64,000 nt of DNA from positions 124,001 through 188,000 of the forward strand of contig CBDCZR010000004.1 of the NCBI GenBank assembly GCA_965224535.1. Direction: 5' to 3'. Positions 1-9,472 of the stretch are shown here, piece after piece. The stretch comes from JBCDHN01 sp965224535 (lineage in GTDB: Bacteria > Verrucomicrobiota > Verrucomicrobiia > Verrucomicrobiales > DEV007). Numbering within the stretch: the stretch's first letter is position 1; every line of letters starts with the position of its first letter. A model generated the notes under the pieces. It made no database searches. It worked only from the letters and a program-made list of their open reading frames with translations, and was not told the origin of the DNA. The translations under genes were made by a program, and so were the position numbers.

Positions 1-225
1 CATCAGATGACCATCAACAACAAAAAAGGCATCTCCCACTACACCTTCCTCGGCAGACGCGGGGGCAATGGTGGCGGTAACGGGGGGGGCAACGGTGGCG
101 GAAATGGCGGCGGTAACGGAGGTGGAAACGGCGGCACTGTGCCGGACGGCGGCAACACCGTGGTCCTGCTGGGAGCCTTTTTGGGTATACTGGCGTTGTT
201 CCGCCGGCGCATCCTTCCCGCCTAA
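1..225 (+). CDS. VPDSG-CTERM protein, C-terminal part (5' end probably off the window)
   Basis: The reading frame is open from the left edge; an ATG at 7 exists but the frame continues upstream of it, so this is probably the tail of a longer secreted protein. Six or so GGGN/GGNGG units form a glycine-asparagine linker. It is followed by VPDGG, a hydrophobic segment of about 16 residues and a FRRR basic end, which is the layout of the VPDSG-CTERM sorting signal (TIGR03778-like) known from Verrucomicrobia and relatives. Such tails anchor exported proteins until a sorting enzyme cuts them. The passenger domain is not visible. Confidence 0.7.
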   Translation, partial: HQMTINNKKGISHYTFLGRRGGNGGGNGGGNGGGNGGGNGGGNGGTVPDGGNTVVLLGAFLGILALFRRRILPA

Positions 226-258
226 GTTCAGTTTCAAGTTTAAGCATTATGCCACGAT

Positions 259-290
259 CGGCAGAGCCTCGTTTCGGGGCTCTGCCGTTT
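259..290 (+). terminator. Rho-independent-type terminator after the VPDSG-CTERM gene
   Basis: A perfect 10-bp stem (259-268 with 278-287, CGGCAGAGCC/GGCTCTGCCG) closes a 9-nt loop and is followed directly by TTT. It lies 33 nt after the stop codon and before the next gene. Confidence 0.7.
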
Positions 291-357
291 CACGTTTGGG
301 GCGGCGCTGGCGAAACCGGGCGGGAAAGGCGAATGTAGCCCGCAAAAAATCACGACC

Positions 358-1539
358 ATGAATCCAACAACCATCAACCGGGAACGCCTGAGGCTCCTGC
401 TTAGCGTGGGAATCGGGGCAACAGCCATCTTTTTCGGCTACCAGTTTTTTGCCTCTTTTTTCGGCCACTCCGCGAAGCATGGCGACATGAACATCTCCTG
501 TTTCGCCTACCGGGACGTGAACCGAAACGGGTCCTACGACACGGAGGATCGCCCTTACGCCGGATTGGCGGTCGAACTGCGCAAGCCGGCGGGGGCGCCG
601 ATCGTCCGCCACTCCAACATCGGCGGGTTCGCCAATTTCCAGATGTTCCTGGATAATCGCAAATTTGACGTCCACACCCCCGGAAAATACCAGGTTACCG
701 CCCTGCCGCCGGCGGGATGGGCCATTACCTCGGAAAACCAGACCCAAATCGCGAATTTCAGGAAACTCGCGGATGCACCGGCGGGGATCGTCATCGAAAA
801 AACGCTCGTTCCGGTGGGTATCGCCCCGGAATTGACGATCTCCGGTTCCGTCGACCCAAAAATCGGGGTTGAATACCTCAAAGCCACGCCTTCCGGCGGC
901 CGGAGCGCGACCGTTCCCGTCTCAGAAACCGGCGAGTATCGGATTGAGGCGGAAAAAGGCGAATGGACGCTGAAATTCGTCACCAAACAAGGCGTCTGCG
1001 GCGAAAGGAAGGTGCTGGTTGGCGATTATCCGGTGGTTGTCTCGCGGTTTCACCCTCCGGTTGGCAATTTCCCGCCCAAACCCAATTTGCAGCGCGTTGG
1101 TTTCGATTCGCTGACGCCCTCCGACACGCTCTACGAGGTCCCCAACGGCTACGCCGGCCTCAACTGGACCAACTGGATCTCCACGCACCAGCGCTTCTAC
1201 AACGGCGCCGGTTACATCAACGCCACGGTCTCCTCTGAGTACATGGCCTACAACAGCTCGGGCCACCCCGCCACCATCTGGTCGGAGCACGACTTCGACT
1301 TCGCCGGCGCCAGCCTGGGCGTTGCCTGGGATCAAGCCGCCGAGCACGACGTGATCATTCGCGCGTGGAGAAGAGACGATCTCGTTCGCGAAGACCGCAT
1401 CCGGGCCGCGACCACCGGCCCCGTCTACTTCGACGCCGACTACAACGGCATCACCAAGCTGGAATTTTCGCACGAAGCCTACTGGCAGATCGTCCTCGAC
1501 GATTTTGAGTTCCGCACCGAGGAAGAGTCGGAGCAGTAG
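358..1539 (+). CDS. Membrane-anchored protein with SdrD_B-like domain
   Basis: 393 aa. Residues about 12-30 form one hydrophobic N-terminal segment (uncleaved signal or signal anchor). Residues about 42-125 resemble an SdrD B-like/prealbumin-like domain: CFAYRDVNRNGSYDTEDRPYAG matches the D-x-N-x-N-G-x-x-D signature that binds calcium in such folds. A second beta-rich segment follows, then a C-terminal region of about 170 residues with no family I recognise. The protein probably sits outside the cytoplasmic membrane as an adhesive or structural surface protein; this role is inferred only from the fold. The ATG at 358 is taken as start because the hydrophobic segment begins just after it; no good Shine-Dalgarno site is seen. 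Confidence 0.75.
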   Translation: MNPTTINRERLRLLLSVGIGATAIFFGYQFFASFFGHSAKHGDMNISCFAYRDVNRNGSYDTEDRPYAGLAVELRKPAGAPIVRHSNIGGFANFQMFLDNRKFDVHTPGKYQVTALPPAGWAITSENQTQIANFRKLADAPAGIVIEKTLVPVGIAPELTISGSVDPKIGVEYLKATPSGGRSATVPVSETGEYRIEAEKGEWTLKFVTKQGVCGERKVLVGDYPVVVSRFHPPVGNFPPKPNLQRVGFDSLTPSDTLYEVPNGYAGLNWTNWISTHQRFYNGAGYINATVSSEYMAYNSSGHPATIWSEHDFDFAGASLGVAWDQAAEHDVIIRAWRRDDLVREDRIRAATTGPVYFDADYNGITKLEFSHEAYWQIVLDDFEFRTEEESEQ

Positions 1540-1652
1540 CCTTCCCGCTCCGTGCCGCTCCGTGCGATTGGCGGTTCCGCCAGGGTTTTTCGCTTTTTGC
1601 ATTGACGTCCCTCCGGGAATCCCGTTTTTGGGTGGCTGAGGAGATTTTTGCC

Positions 1653-3563
1653 ATGGACCAATTCCAACTATCGCGCAATGGCCAAGTGTTCGGGCCGATG
1701 ACGGTCGAACAAATCCAAAACGGCCTCAACGATGGCCAGGTTCTCTCGACCGATCTGGCTTGGAGGGAGGGAATGGACGGTTGGGAAACGATCCAGAGCC
1801 TTTTCGACTTCGAAATCATCGAGGAAGAGGTTTATCCCGATGAATCCGCGCCGGAACCGGCGGCTGCTCTGCCTGCGGGGCCTCTCGCCTCGGGCGGCGG
1901 CGGACGCGGCGGACTTACGCCTCCCGGCAGGCGAAGAATCCCGAAACCGGCCGAAAAGCGGAAAATCGGCTTTTTGGGAATCGCGGCCATTTTAGCCGGC
2001 GTCGCGTTTTTTGGGTTTATGGTCACCACCTGGGCCATTGGCGGCGCCATCGAGACCGGCGTGACCGAGCAAGTCGAATCGATCGGCGATCACAAAGCGG
2101 TGCAAGTGGAGCAAACCTTCCAACGCGGCATCACTTCCAGCGAATCGCGGACCACGCTGTTTTTTGCCGAGGAAAACGAGGAAGGATTGGCCCTGAAAAG
2201 CACGTTTTACCACGGCCCGGTCGCGTTGACGGGCGAAGGGCCTAAACTGGTCCGCACCTACGGCGTCACCCGTCTGGATCGCACGAATTGGGACCCGGAA
2301 ATCGCCGATGCCATCGATAAAGCCTTCGGCGGCAAGGAACCGATCGAAATTCACACCTCGGTCAAGCACAGCGGCGATTCCACGATGGAAATTCGCCTCG
2401 CCAGCGGTGAATTTCAGCCCCAAGGCGGCAACGCTGAGGTCCGATTTGGCGGCGGGACCGTTTTCCTGGACGGCGACCGCGAGGGATTCACCCACCTGAC
2501 CGGCAAAGTGGATTTGAAAGGCTTTTCCGCGACTGTCAGCGGCCTGGAAGAGATGGAGTGGCGCTCCGAGCCAATCGTGGGCAACCTGAATTTCAAAAAA
2601 GGCAGTCACCTGCAACTCACCCTCGGCATGGAGGGCATCGAGGTGAAAAGCGACAGCGGAAGCTTCCAAGTTTCCAAGCCCCAGCTAAAGGTCGATTCGC
2701 GCCAACTTGCGCCGGATTCCGCCGTCATGGTGGGCTCCACGGTCTTTAGCATTCCGAAAATTCAGGGTGGCTCGCCGATGGGCGAAGTCAGCATGAGCGA
2801 TCTCTCCTTCCGGCAGGAAATGAAGGAGGCGCAAGGCGGCCTGCACGGGTTCGCGCGCTATGAGTTAGGCGGCATCGATCTCAATCAGGACCCTAACGCC
2901 GCCGGAATGGGCGGCCCCGGCGCGATGTTTGGCCAGTATTTGAATGGCGGCCTGTCGCTGGAAGTCGGCGCCCGCGGCATCAACACCAAGGCGCTGGAGG
3001 CCATGACCGAGCACTCCAGTCGCATGAACGGGCTGTGGTGGGCCGGATTTCGCCAGGGAATTCAGGATGGCTTCGGCCCCGCTGGCGAAGCGCCGGCGAT
3101 GAACTCGGAAACCGAGCGCGGCCTGCAAGAAGCCTCCACGGAAATCGCCTTGCAGATGTTGGAATTGTTTCAGCCCGGCGTTTCCGTCTACACCCAGCTG
3201 GATGTCTCCAAAGGCGCGGCCGGCGCCTATCTGGATCTCGGGATGGGCGGAGCCAAAAAACTCACGGAAATGACCACCTTGCGCGAAATTCTCAGCTCCA
3301 TCACCGGCACGCTCAAGGCCGATGTCGGCCAAGCCTTCATGCAGGACCCCATGATCCAGGGCATGCTCACCGCGCAGGCCGATCGGGGCATGGGAATGAT
3401 CGATCCCCAGGGCTACCACCTGCTCGGCGAACTTAAAGACGGCGTCGCTCACCTGAGCGGGCAACCCACGCCCTTGCTCGATGCGCTCGGACCCATGCTC
3501 GACGAAAAAATCGACTGGGAGACCATCATCAGCGGCATCCGGAGCGGGCCGATGGGAAACTGA
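1653..3563 (+). CDS. GYF_2-domain, DUF945-like membrane protein
   Basis: 636 aa. The ATG at 1653 follows a GAGGAG ribosome-binding site (about 1638), which decides the start over in-frame codons upstream. Residues 1-55 form a GYF_2 (DUF4339) domain with the typical S-x-N-G-x-x-x-G-P-M pattern. A Pro/Gly-rich linker and a single transmembrane segment (about 109-130) follow. The large outer part resembles DUF945/YdgA proteins, with a HGPVAL motif and repeated beta-rich blocks. GYF_2 domains often mark membrane proteins in Verrucomicrobia and Planctomycetes; the molecular function is not known. It converges on the dehydrogenase operon with only 18 nt between. Confidence 0.75.
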   Translation: MDQFQLSRNGQVFGPMTVEQIQNGLNDGQVLSTDLAWREGMDGWETIQSLFDFEIIEEEVYPDESAPEPAAALPAGPLASGGGGRGGLTPPGRRRIPKPAEKRKIGFLGIAAILAGVAFFGFMVTTWAIGGAIETGVTEQVESIGDHKAVQVEQTFQRGITSSESRTTLFFAEENEEGLALKSTFYHGPVALTGEGPKLVRTYGVTRLDRTNWDPEIADAIDKAFGGKEPIEIHTSVKHSGDSTMEIRLASGEFQPQGGNAEVRFGGGTVFLDGDREGFTHLTGKVDLKGFSATVSGLEEMEWRSEPIVGNLNFKKGSHLQLTLGMEGIEVKSDSGSFQVSKPQLKVDSRQLAPDSAVMVGSTVFSIPKIQGGSPMGEVSMSDLSFRQEMKEAQGGLHGFARYELGGIDLNQDPNAAGMGGPGAMFGQYLNGGLSLEVGARGINTKALEAMTEHSSRMNGLWWAGFRQGIQDGFGPAGEAPAMNSETERGLQEASTEIALQMLELFQPGVSVYTQLDVSKGAAGAYLDLGMGGAKKLTEMTTLREILSSITGTLKADVGQAFMQDPMIQGMLTAQADRGMGMIDPQGYHLLGELKDGVAHLSGQPTPLLDALGPMLDEKIDWETIISGIRSGPMGN

Positions 3564-3581
3564 GGCGATTTTGCCCGATCC

Positions 3582-4826
3582 TCACAAATCCTCCGGTTTT
3601 TGCAGTAATTCGGCAACCCGAGCCAACAGCCTCCCGGCTGCGCCGCCGTCCAAAACGCGGTGATCGAAGCTGAGGGTGATTTCCGCTTCCACCGCGGGCA
3701 CGAAAGTTTCCGTTTCGTCGCTCCAAATCGGCTTTTTTCGCCCCGCGCCGAGCCCAAGCACCAGATTTTGCTCCGGCAGCGGGATGGGAGTGGCCCAAAC
3801 CAGGCCAAACGTGCCAAAATTCGTCACCGTCGCGATTCCACCACCGAAAACCTCGGGAGGCAGCTTGCGGGCGCGCGCTCGCTCGACCAGTTCGTTGTAA
3901 CTTTGCACCATTTCGCCGAGCGTTTTGGTGTCGACGTCGCGAATCACCGGCACCATGACCCCGTCGTCCACTTCCACGGCAAAACCGATGTCGATGGCCT
4001 TGGGATGGACGATTTTTTCGCCAACCAACCGCCCGCCAACGGCCGTGTCCTCGGAAATCGCGATCGCCAGCGCGCGAATGACGTAAAGCGCGGGCCCGGG
4101 CTTGGGAGAGCTGGATTTTCGGTGCACCAGCATTCGCTCCAGCAACACCGGCCGGCCCACCGTGGCCAGGGGGCGAAACCAACTGCGCCGCATGGAGTCG
4201 GCCACGGCGATTCGCATCGGTGAGGCGTCGGATTGCGAGTGATCGTCGAGTTCCTTGATGAAACGCTCGAAATCTTCCACGGTCACGCGTCCTCCGGCGC
4301 CGGTTCCCGCGATTCCGGACAAATCCGCGGCGTTGAGGCCCAATTCCTGCATCCGCGCCTTCATACGCGGCGAAAGATAGGTCGCTCCGGTGGCGTTGGC
4401 CGGGACGGGAAGCCCAACGGTGGGCCGCACCTGCCTGGGATCGTCGTCGGAGTCGATCTCGATTGCGTTTTCCTCGTTCACCGCAAAATGAACGTCGCTG
4501 CCAGGGCCGCCGTTGTCGCGGGCCGGAGGTTTGGGGTCGCCGTCCGCCATTTCACCGGAAAAACCGGCTTTCGCGGCATCATCCGCCGTCACCTCCAAAA
4601 ACGCCAGGGTTGCGCCCACGGGGTAGCTTTCGTCGAGCTTCGCCGCGATTTCCACGACCTTGCCGGCGACGGGCACAGTCACCTCCAGGTTCGCCTTGTT
4701 CGTCTCCACCTCGATCACGTCCTGATCGGCCGCGACCTTTTGGTTCGGTTTCACGCGAATGGTGCGAACCACCGCCTCGGCGATCGCTTCGCCCAGTTGG
4801 GGCATTTGGATGGGGATTTTGGGCAT
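3582..4826 (-). CDS. 2-oxo acid dehydrogenase E2 (dihydrolipoamide acyltransferase)
   Basis: 414 aa. The domain order is that of E2 subunits: an N-terminal lipoyl domain (1-80) with the lipoyl-lysine K44 in ETNKANLE, an acidic linker, a peripheral-subunit-binding domain at about 148-185, and a C-terminal acyltransferase domain with the catalytic SFDHRVLDGG motif (H389, D393). It transfers the acyl group from E1 to CoA in the pyruvate or a related 2-oxo acid dehydrogenase complex. It is the last gene of an E1a-E1b-E2 operon, 9 nt after E1b. No E3 (dihydrolipoamide dehydrogenase) is nearby. The substrate (pyruvate, branched-chain or acetoin-like) cannot be settled from the sequence. Confidence 0.93.
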   Translation of the reverse strand: MPKIPIQMPQLGEAIAEAVVRTIRVKPNQKVAADQDVIEVETNKANLEVTVPVAGKVVEIAAKLDESYPVGATLAFLEVTADDAAKAGFSGEMADGDPKPPARDNGGPGSDVHFAVNEENAIEIDSDDDPRQVRPTVGLPVPANATGATYLSPRMKARMQELGLNAADLSGIAGTGAGGRVTVEDFERFIKELDDHSQSDASPMRIAVADSMRRSWFRPLATVGRPVLLERMLVHRKSSSPKPGPALYVIRALAIAISEDTAVGGRLVGEKIVHPKAIDIGFAVEVDDGVMVPVIRDVDTKTLGEMVQSYNELVERARARKLPPEVFGGGIATVTNFGTFGLVWATPIPLPEQNLVLGLGAGRKKPIWSDETETFVPAVEAEITLSFDHRVLDGGAAGRLLARVAELLQKPEDL

Positions 4827-4835
4827 GGTTGGAAG

Positions 4836-5804
4836 TTAAAATCTCAGCACTTTGCGCAGGGAAGTCGCGATGGACGCCGCGGTTGGGCGATGCGCGGCCC
4901 ACAGGTTCGGGTGAAACGGGATCGGGGTGTCCTTGGAGTTGAGCCGCACGGGCGGGGCGTCGAGCAGGTGAAATCCTTCGGCGGTGACGCGGGCGATGAC
5001 TTCCGCGTTGAGGCCGCCCCAGGGGAAGGATTCGGCCACGCAGAGCAGCCGGCCGGTTCGCGCGACGGAGCCGAGAATGGTGTCGGTGTCGATGGGTTTG
5101 GCGCTGCGCAAATCGACGACTTCCACCTCCCAACGCTCCTCGCCGAGTTTTCGCGCCGCTTTCAGTGCCTCGTGCACCATGGCACTGGCCGCGACGACGG
5201 TGGCGTGGAGTCCCGGACGGACGATTTTGGCTTTGCCGATTGGCAGGCCGCCGTCGGGCAATTCATCGGCTTTGAGGTGGTAGTAGAGGAACTTGTGCTC
5301 GCAAAAAATGACGGGATCGTCCAATTTTACCGCGTCCAGCAGCATGGTGTAGGCGTCCTCGACCGTGGCGGGCATGAGGACGACCAAACCGGGAAAATGC
5401 GAGTAGAGCGACTCGAGACTTTGGCTGTGAAACGGGCCCGAGCCCTCGTTTCCGCCGCTCGGCAGGCGAATCGTGAACGGGATGGGCACGCCGGTCCGAT
5501 AAAAGTGGGTGCCGGCCTGGTTGACGATCTGGTTGAAGGCGACCGACGAAAAATCGGCAAATTGCATCTCAACGATCGGCCGCATTCCCTCGATCGCGGC
5601 GCCGATCGCCATGCCGACGATGGCGTCTTCGCTAATCGGCGAGTCGATGACGCGGCCGGGGAATTCTTCGGCCAGGTTTTTGGTCGCTTTGAAGGCGCCG
5701 CCGAAATTTGCGACATCCTGGCCGTAGATGAAAACGTGCTCGTCGTCAGCCAAGGCTTTGGCTTGGGCTTCCCGGATGGCTTGGAGGTAGGTGATGTCCT
5801 TCAT
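4836..5804 (-). CDS. 2-oxo acid dehydrogenase E1 component, beta subunit
   Basis: 322 aa, the usual length for E1 beta. It starts with MKDITYLQAIREAQ and carries the transketolase-like pyrimidine-binding region, including EDAIVGMAIGAA and FSSVAFNQIVNQAGT, then a C-terminal transketolase domain. Together with E1 alpha it forms the thiamine diphosphate-dependent decarboxylase of the complex. It lies between E1 alpha (79 nt upstream) and E2 (9 nt downstream) on the same strand, so the three are almost surely cotranscribed. Confidence 0.93.
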   Translation of the reverse strand: MKDITYLQAIREAQAKALADDEHVFIYGQDVANFGGAFKATKNLAEEFPGRVIDSPISEDAIVGMAIGAAIEGMRPIVEMQFADFSSVAFNQIVNQAGTHFYRTGVPIPFTIRLPSGGNEGSGPFHSQSLESLYSHFPGLVVLMPATVEDAYTMLLDAVKLDDPVIFCEHKFLYYHLKADELPDGGLPIGKAKIVRPGLHATVVAASAMVHEALKAARKLGEERWEVEVVDLRSAKPIDTDTILGSVARTGRLLCVAESFPWGGLNAEVIARVTAEGFHLLDAPPVRLNSKDTPIPFHPNLWAAHRPTAASIATSLRKVLRF

Positions 5805-5883
5805 GTTGCTGGGGACGGGCGGAATGGGACCTCAGGGACGAAAGGGACGCAAAGGACAAAGCAAACGGTCCCTTTTTGCCCGT

Positions 5884-6942
5884 TCACAAGTCCGGCGCTC
5901 CTTCGCAGAGGTGCTTGTTGCTCAGCGCGTACCACGTTTCGCGCGAGGCATCCGGTTTCGGTTCCTTGGCGACCTTGCCGAGCGCTTCATCCACCTGGTT
6001 TGCGGCGTCGGATCGCCAGGCAGCCAGGTCCGCTTCGCTCGCCCAGCCTTTTTCGGCAATCTGGGCGGCCGCCACCGCGATGCAATCGGCGCCGAGCTTG
6101 CTTTTTTTCAGCTTTTTGGGCACGTAAGCCGCGGTGTCGTGCTCGCCGTGGCCGGAAAGGCGGAGCAAATTGCCGACGACGAGTTGGGGGCCTTCGCCAG
6201 AGCGGGCACGTTTCACCGCATCCTCAAACGTGCGCAAACAAGCGCCCAACGAGGTGCCGTCGCAACGATGCCCGCGAATTCCGTAACCCGCGGCGCGGTC
6301 GGCGAGGTCATCGCAGGCAAATTGACGCTCGTTGGGCGTGGAGTAGGCGAATTGGTTGTTGGCGACGGCCAAAACCAGCGGCAATTTCTCCACCGCGGCC
6401 TGGTTGAGCGCTTCGTGAAAGGCGCCGGTGGAGGTTCCGCCATCGCCAAGGCAGGCGCCGCCGACAAAACCGGTTTTTCCCTGAAAACGCCGCGCCATCA
6501 GCATGCCGTTGACGACCGAAATCATGGCGCCGAGGTGGCTGATCATGGCCGGCGTGCCTTGTTTGGGCCGGCCGCGGTGAATGTTGCCGTCGCGTCCGCG
6601 CATGGGACCTTTTACGCTGCCCAGGTAGGTGCGCAGTGGGTCCAGGATCGATTCACCGAAGGCCAAGCGCCCCGCCATGTCGCGAATCATCGGGCTGTAG
6701 ACGTCGTCGCGCTCGCGATCCAGAAAAGCGGCCAACGCGGCGCTAAACGCTTCCTGACCGCGGCCGATGTAGACGCCGCCGGCTATCTTGTTGGAGCGGT
6801 AGAGGCTGGCCAGTTTGTCCTCCAGGGCACGCGCCAGCAGCATCCACTTAAACGTCGCGATGCTGCGGTCCTGATTTTTGGCGCCGGACGGCTTTTTGGC
6901 GCTTTTTTTCGCTGTTTTGGCCGTTGCCACGATTTTTGGCAC
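5884..6942 (-). CDS. 2-oxo acid dehydrogenase E1 component, alpha subunit
   Basis: 352 aa from a proposed GTG at 6942, close to family length. The thiamine diphosphate motif is present: GDGG followed about 30 residues later by NN (ACLGDGG ... AVANNQF). The first 30 residues are Lys/Ala-rich (VPKIVATAKTAKKSAKK), an unusual basic leader before the conserved domain. Start choice is uncertain: TTG 6945 or ATG codons near 7086 are possible, but the latter would overlap the start of the divergent deacetylase gene. It heads the E1a-E1b-E2 operon. Confidence 0.88.
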   Translation of the reverse strand: MPKIVATAKTAKKSAKKPSGAKNQDRSIATFKWMLLARALEDKLASLYRSNKIAGGVYIGRGQEAFSAALAAFLDRERDDVYSPMIRDMAGRLAFGESILDPLRTYLGSVKGPMRGRDGNIHRGRPKQGTPAMISHLGAMISVVNGMLMARRFQGKTGFVGGACLGDGGTSTGAFHEALNQAAVEKLPLVLAVANNQFAYSTPNERQFACDDLADRAAGYGIRGHRCDGTSLGACLRTFEDAVKRARSGEGPQLVVGNLLRLSGHGEHDTAAYVPKKLKKSKLGADCIAVAAAQIAEKGWASEADLAAWRSDAANQVDEALGKVAKEPKPDASRETWYALSNKHLCEGAPDL

Positions 6943-7084
6943 CAATCCAACGCGCCGCTCCCCCGTGCAATGGTTTTCTTTCGGCGATTGCCCCGATTTT
7001 GGCCTGTTTGCGCCACGGTTTGCGAAAGTGCGTTTTTCGCCTAAACTGGCCTCCGTCGCCCCGTCCAACCACCCCATTTTTTTC

Positions 7085-8470
7085 ATGCACGCGTCTCCTT
7101 TTCGCCATCTCGCCGCTGCCGCCTTGCCCGCGGCGTTTTGCGTTGCGCTGAGTTCCTGCGACAAAGTCTGGGAAATCGGCCAAAAACTGAAAGCTCCCGA
7201 AGAACCGGCCCCCGAAGTCGTTGCCGAGCAGATGGCGCCGCCGCAACCCGAACCGGAGGTGGTGGAGATCGTCCCGCCGCCGCCTCCCGAGCCTGCCGGC
7301 CCGGTCATCGACACGGAAATTGAGGTCTCCATCCTGGGTTACCACGATTTTGCCCACCACGACTCGCGCAACAACATGGTCATCAACACCAAAAAGTTTC
7401 GCGCCCAGATGGAGGCGCTGAAAAAATCGGAAATTCCGGTGATTCCCATGTCCGACTACGTGGCGTGGAAGAAGGGGGAGAAAAACGTGCCCAACCCCAG
7501 CGTGGTCATCACCATCGACGATGGCTGGGAGGCGGTTTACACCCACGCGTTCCCCATTTTGAAGGAATTCGGCTACCCGTTTTCCATTTACCTCTACACC
7601 AACTACCTGGGCGGCGCCGGGCGTTCGCTGAGCCACGAGCAGGTCAACGAAATGATCGCCAACGGCTGCGAAATCGGCGTCCACAGCGTCAGTCACGCGG
7701 ACATGAGCAAGACCAACGGCCGCAACTCGCAGGCTTACGAAACTTGGCTGCGCGAGGAGCTTGGAGACTCACTGGCGGCCCTGCGCGGGCATTTTGGCGA
7801 TGCGGTCATCCCCGTGTTCGCCTACCCCTACGGCAAATACAACACCAAGGTGCTGGCGCTGGCCGAAGAATACGGCTACCAACTGGGCGTTACCGTCGCG
7901 CCAAAACGCGCCACCTACGATTTGCCGAACCTGGAGGTGGGCCGCTACATCATCCACGGCGACAACGACACCAACATCGGCTACGCCATGAATTTCAGCG
8001 GCAACCAGGCCACCGTCGGCAACAGCCTGACAGCCGCGCAAACCACCGAGGACGGAACCGAGGAAGCGCCGCTGGTGACGATGTGGCCGGAGCAAAACCA
8101 GGCGATCGCCACGCGAACGCCCAACATTCGGGTGGATTTGTCCAAATTGAGCGGCATCAGCAGCCGCGGGATGAGCATGACGGTTAGCGGCTACGGAAAG
8201 GTGCCGTTCGACTACGATTCCTCAAACGGCACGGTCAGCTACCAGGTTATCGAGCCCATTCGCGCCGCGGATTGCAAGGTGACGCTGGTTTTCAAGCGCC
8301 ACGGTCAATCGAAGTCCGACGCGATCAGTTGGGTCTTCAACCTGGATCGCACGGCGTTGTACCTGCGGGAGCCGGTAAAAGCCAAGCCAGTGGAAGTTTC
8401 CTCCCCGGCTGACGGCGGCGCGGACGGGACCAGCGCCGATACCGGCGAACCCGCGAAGCCGGCGGCGTGA
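7085..8470 (+). CDS. Lipoprotein polysaccharide deacetylase (NodB homology domain)
   Basis: 461 aa. The ATG at 7085 gives a lipoprotein signal peptide with lipobox ALSSC (C25), followed by a Pro/Glu-rich spacer of about 50 residues. The NodB domain has the three expected motifs: TIDDG (about 143-147, the metal/catalytic Asp pair), HSVSH (about 200-204, metal-binding His pair) and FAYPYGKY (motif 3). A beta-rich domain of about 150 residues and a low-complexity Ala/Asp/Gly tail follow. It probably removes N-acetyl groups from an envelope or extracellular polysaccharide. A longer reading frame upstream is an antisense extension into the E1 alpha gene and is not used. Confidence 0.9.
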   Translation: MHASPFRHLAAAALPAAFCVALSSCDKVWEIGQKLKAPEEPAPEVVAEQMAPPQPEPEVVEIVPPPPPEPAGPVIDTEIEVSILGYHDFAHHDSRNNMVINTKKFRAQMEALKKSEIPVIPMSDYVAWKKGEKNVPNPSVVITIDDGWEAVYTHAFPILKEFGYPFSIYLYTNYLGGAGRSLSHEQVNEMIANGCEIGVHSVSHADMSKTNGRNSQAYETWLREELGDSLAALRGHFGDAVIPVFAYPYGKYNTKVLALAEEYGYQLGVTVAPKRATYDLPNLEVGRYIIHGDNDTNIGYAMNFSGNQATVGNSLTAAQTTEDGTEEAPLVTMWPEQNQAIATRTPNIRVDLSKLSGISSRGMSMTVSGYGKVPFDYDSSNGTVSYQVIEPIRAADCKVTLVFKRHGQSKSDAISWVFNLDRTALYLREPVKAKPVEVSSPADGGADGTSADTGEPAKPAA

Positions 8471-8510
8471 ATTCCGCGCGTTGCGCATGCGTCGGCTTGC
8501 GCAACGGAAT
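8471..8510. terminator. Hairpin between convergent genes
   Basis: A 9-bp perfect stem (8479-8487 with 8498-8506) is flanked by further complementary ATTCC/GGAAT ends, with a small bulge. It sits between two stop codons of convergent genes and likely serves both. Confidence 0.6.
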
Positions 8511-8511
8511 C

Positions 8512-9351
8512 TTAGCTCAACGCCAGGACGTCGCGCATCCAAGCGGCGATTCCCGCGAGCCGTTCGCGGCCGCCTCCCGCAACCTCAGCCGTCGCCCATC
8601 CGGAGAACCCGGTTTTCACCAGTTCCTCGCGCACACGCGCCCAATTCACCTCGCCGCCGTTGGTTCCCACAGCGCCCTCGCGCTTGAGCTTGGGTTCGCC
8701 AAAAGCCGGGTGTCCGCGGTCCTTGATGTCCAGCGAGTGTATGCGCTTACCCAGCACGTTCGCCCAGTGCTCCGCCGGTTGCTCCGTCCAGGTGATGGTG
8801 TTGCCGGTGTCGAAGTAAGAACGCACGGCGGGTGACCCAAACGAGTCGATGAACTTGGCCATCGCCTCCGCCGTTTTCAGAAACGTGGCGCGAACGTTCT
8901 CGATGCAGAGAAAAATCCCCTGCGCCTCGGCGTGAGGGACGGCCGGGCGCAGCAAATCCTGCCAAGCCGCGAAATTCTCGCCGTAGCTCAGTTTCGAGTC
9001 CTCACGCGCCAAAACCAGCACCGAGTCGCCGCCGTAAAACTTCGCCAAATCCACCGCGCCGCGCACGTCGGGGTCCGAAGCGTTGATCACGCCGTGGATC
9101 GGCAGGCCGGTTTCCTGACTCGCGGCTCGAACTTCGTCAGGATCTGCGTCTTCGCTCGTTTTCAGCTCCGTACCGTCGAAACCGAGTTCTTTGAGCAGCC
9201 GAAATTTTTCCAAAATGCCGATCGGCTCCCGGATCATCTGAAATTTCACGGCGATGCGGATTTTTCCCGCCAAATCGCCCGCGCCTGAGGCAATTCCCAA
9301 GGGGGCGGCGGCCAAGGCCGTTCGCAAAAATCGGCGGCGAGTGGGATTCAT
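8512..9351 (-). CDS. Tat-exported sugar phosphate isomerase/epimerase-like protein
   Basis: 279 aa. The N-terminus (NPTRRRFLRTALAAAP) is a twin-arginine signal. The rest reads as a xylose-isomerase-like TIM barrel (AP_endonuc_2 family): ELGFDGTELKTSED, IHGVINASDPD, FLCIENVR and SYFDTGNT hold the conserved Glu/Asp/His positions for a divalent metal. Such exported proteins are abundant in Verrucomicrobia and Planctomycetes and are thought to act on sugars; the substrate is unknown. An ATG at 9378 would add nine residues before the Tat motif; 9351 puts the arginine pair closest to the start. Confidence 0.85.
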   Translation of the reverse strand: MNPTRRRFLRTALAAAPLGIASGAGDLAGKIRIAVKFQMIREPIGILEKFRLLKELGFDGTELKTSEDADPDEVRAASQETGLPIHGVINASDPDVRGAVDLAKFYGGDSVLVLAREDSKLSYGENFAAWQDLLRPAVPHAEAQGIFLCIENVRATFLKTAEAMAKFIDSFGSPAVRSYFDTGNTITWTEQPAEHWANVLGKRIHSLDIKDRGHPAFGEPKLKREGAVGTNGGEVNWARVREELVKTGFSGWATAEVAGGGRERLAGIAAWMRDVLALS

Positions 9352-9472
9352 GGCCTCAGCCAACATTGTTTCGCTCATTTCGCAAAGAATTCCCCACAAG
9401 TTGACTATTTTTCCGGGCTCACCACGTCCAAACGGAGCCTTCCAACCGAAACTAGCCGCTCGCCAACGAAAA

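Noticed and set aside
4233..6407. 724-codon plus-strand open frame
   Set aside because: It is antisense to the E1b/E2 dehydrogenase genes, whose protein matches are clear; its own translation is low-complexity, typical of a GC-rich shadow frame.
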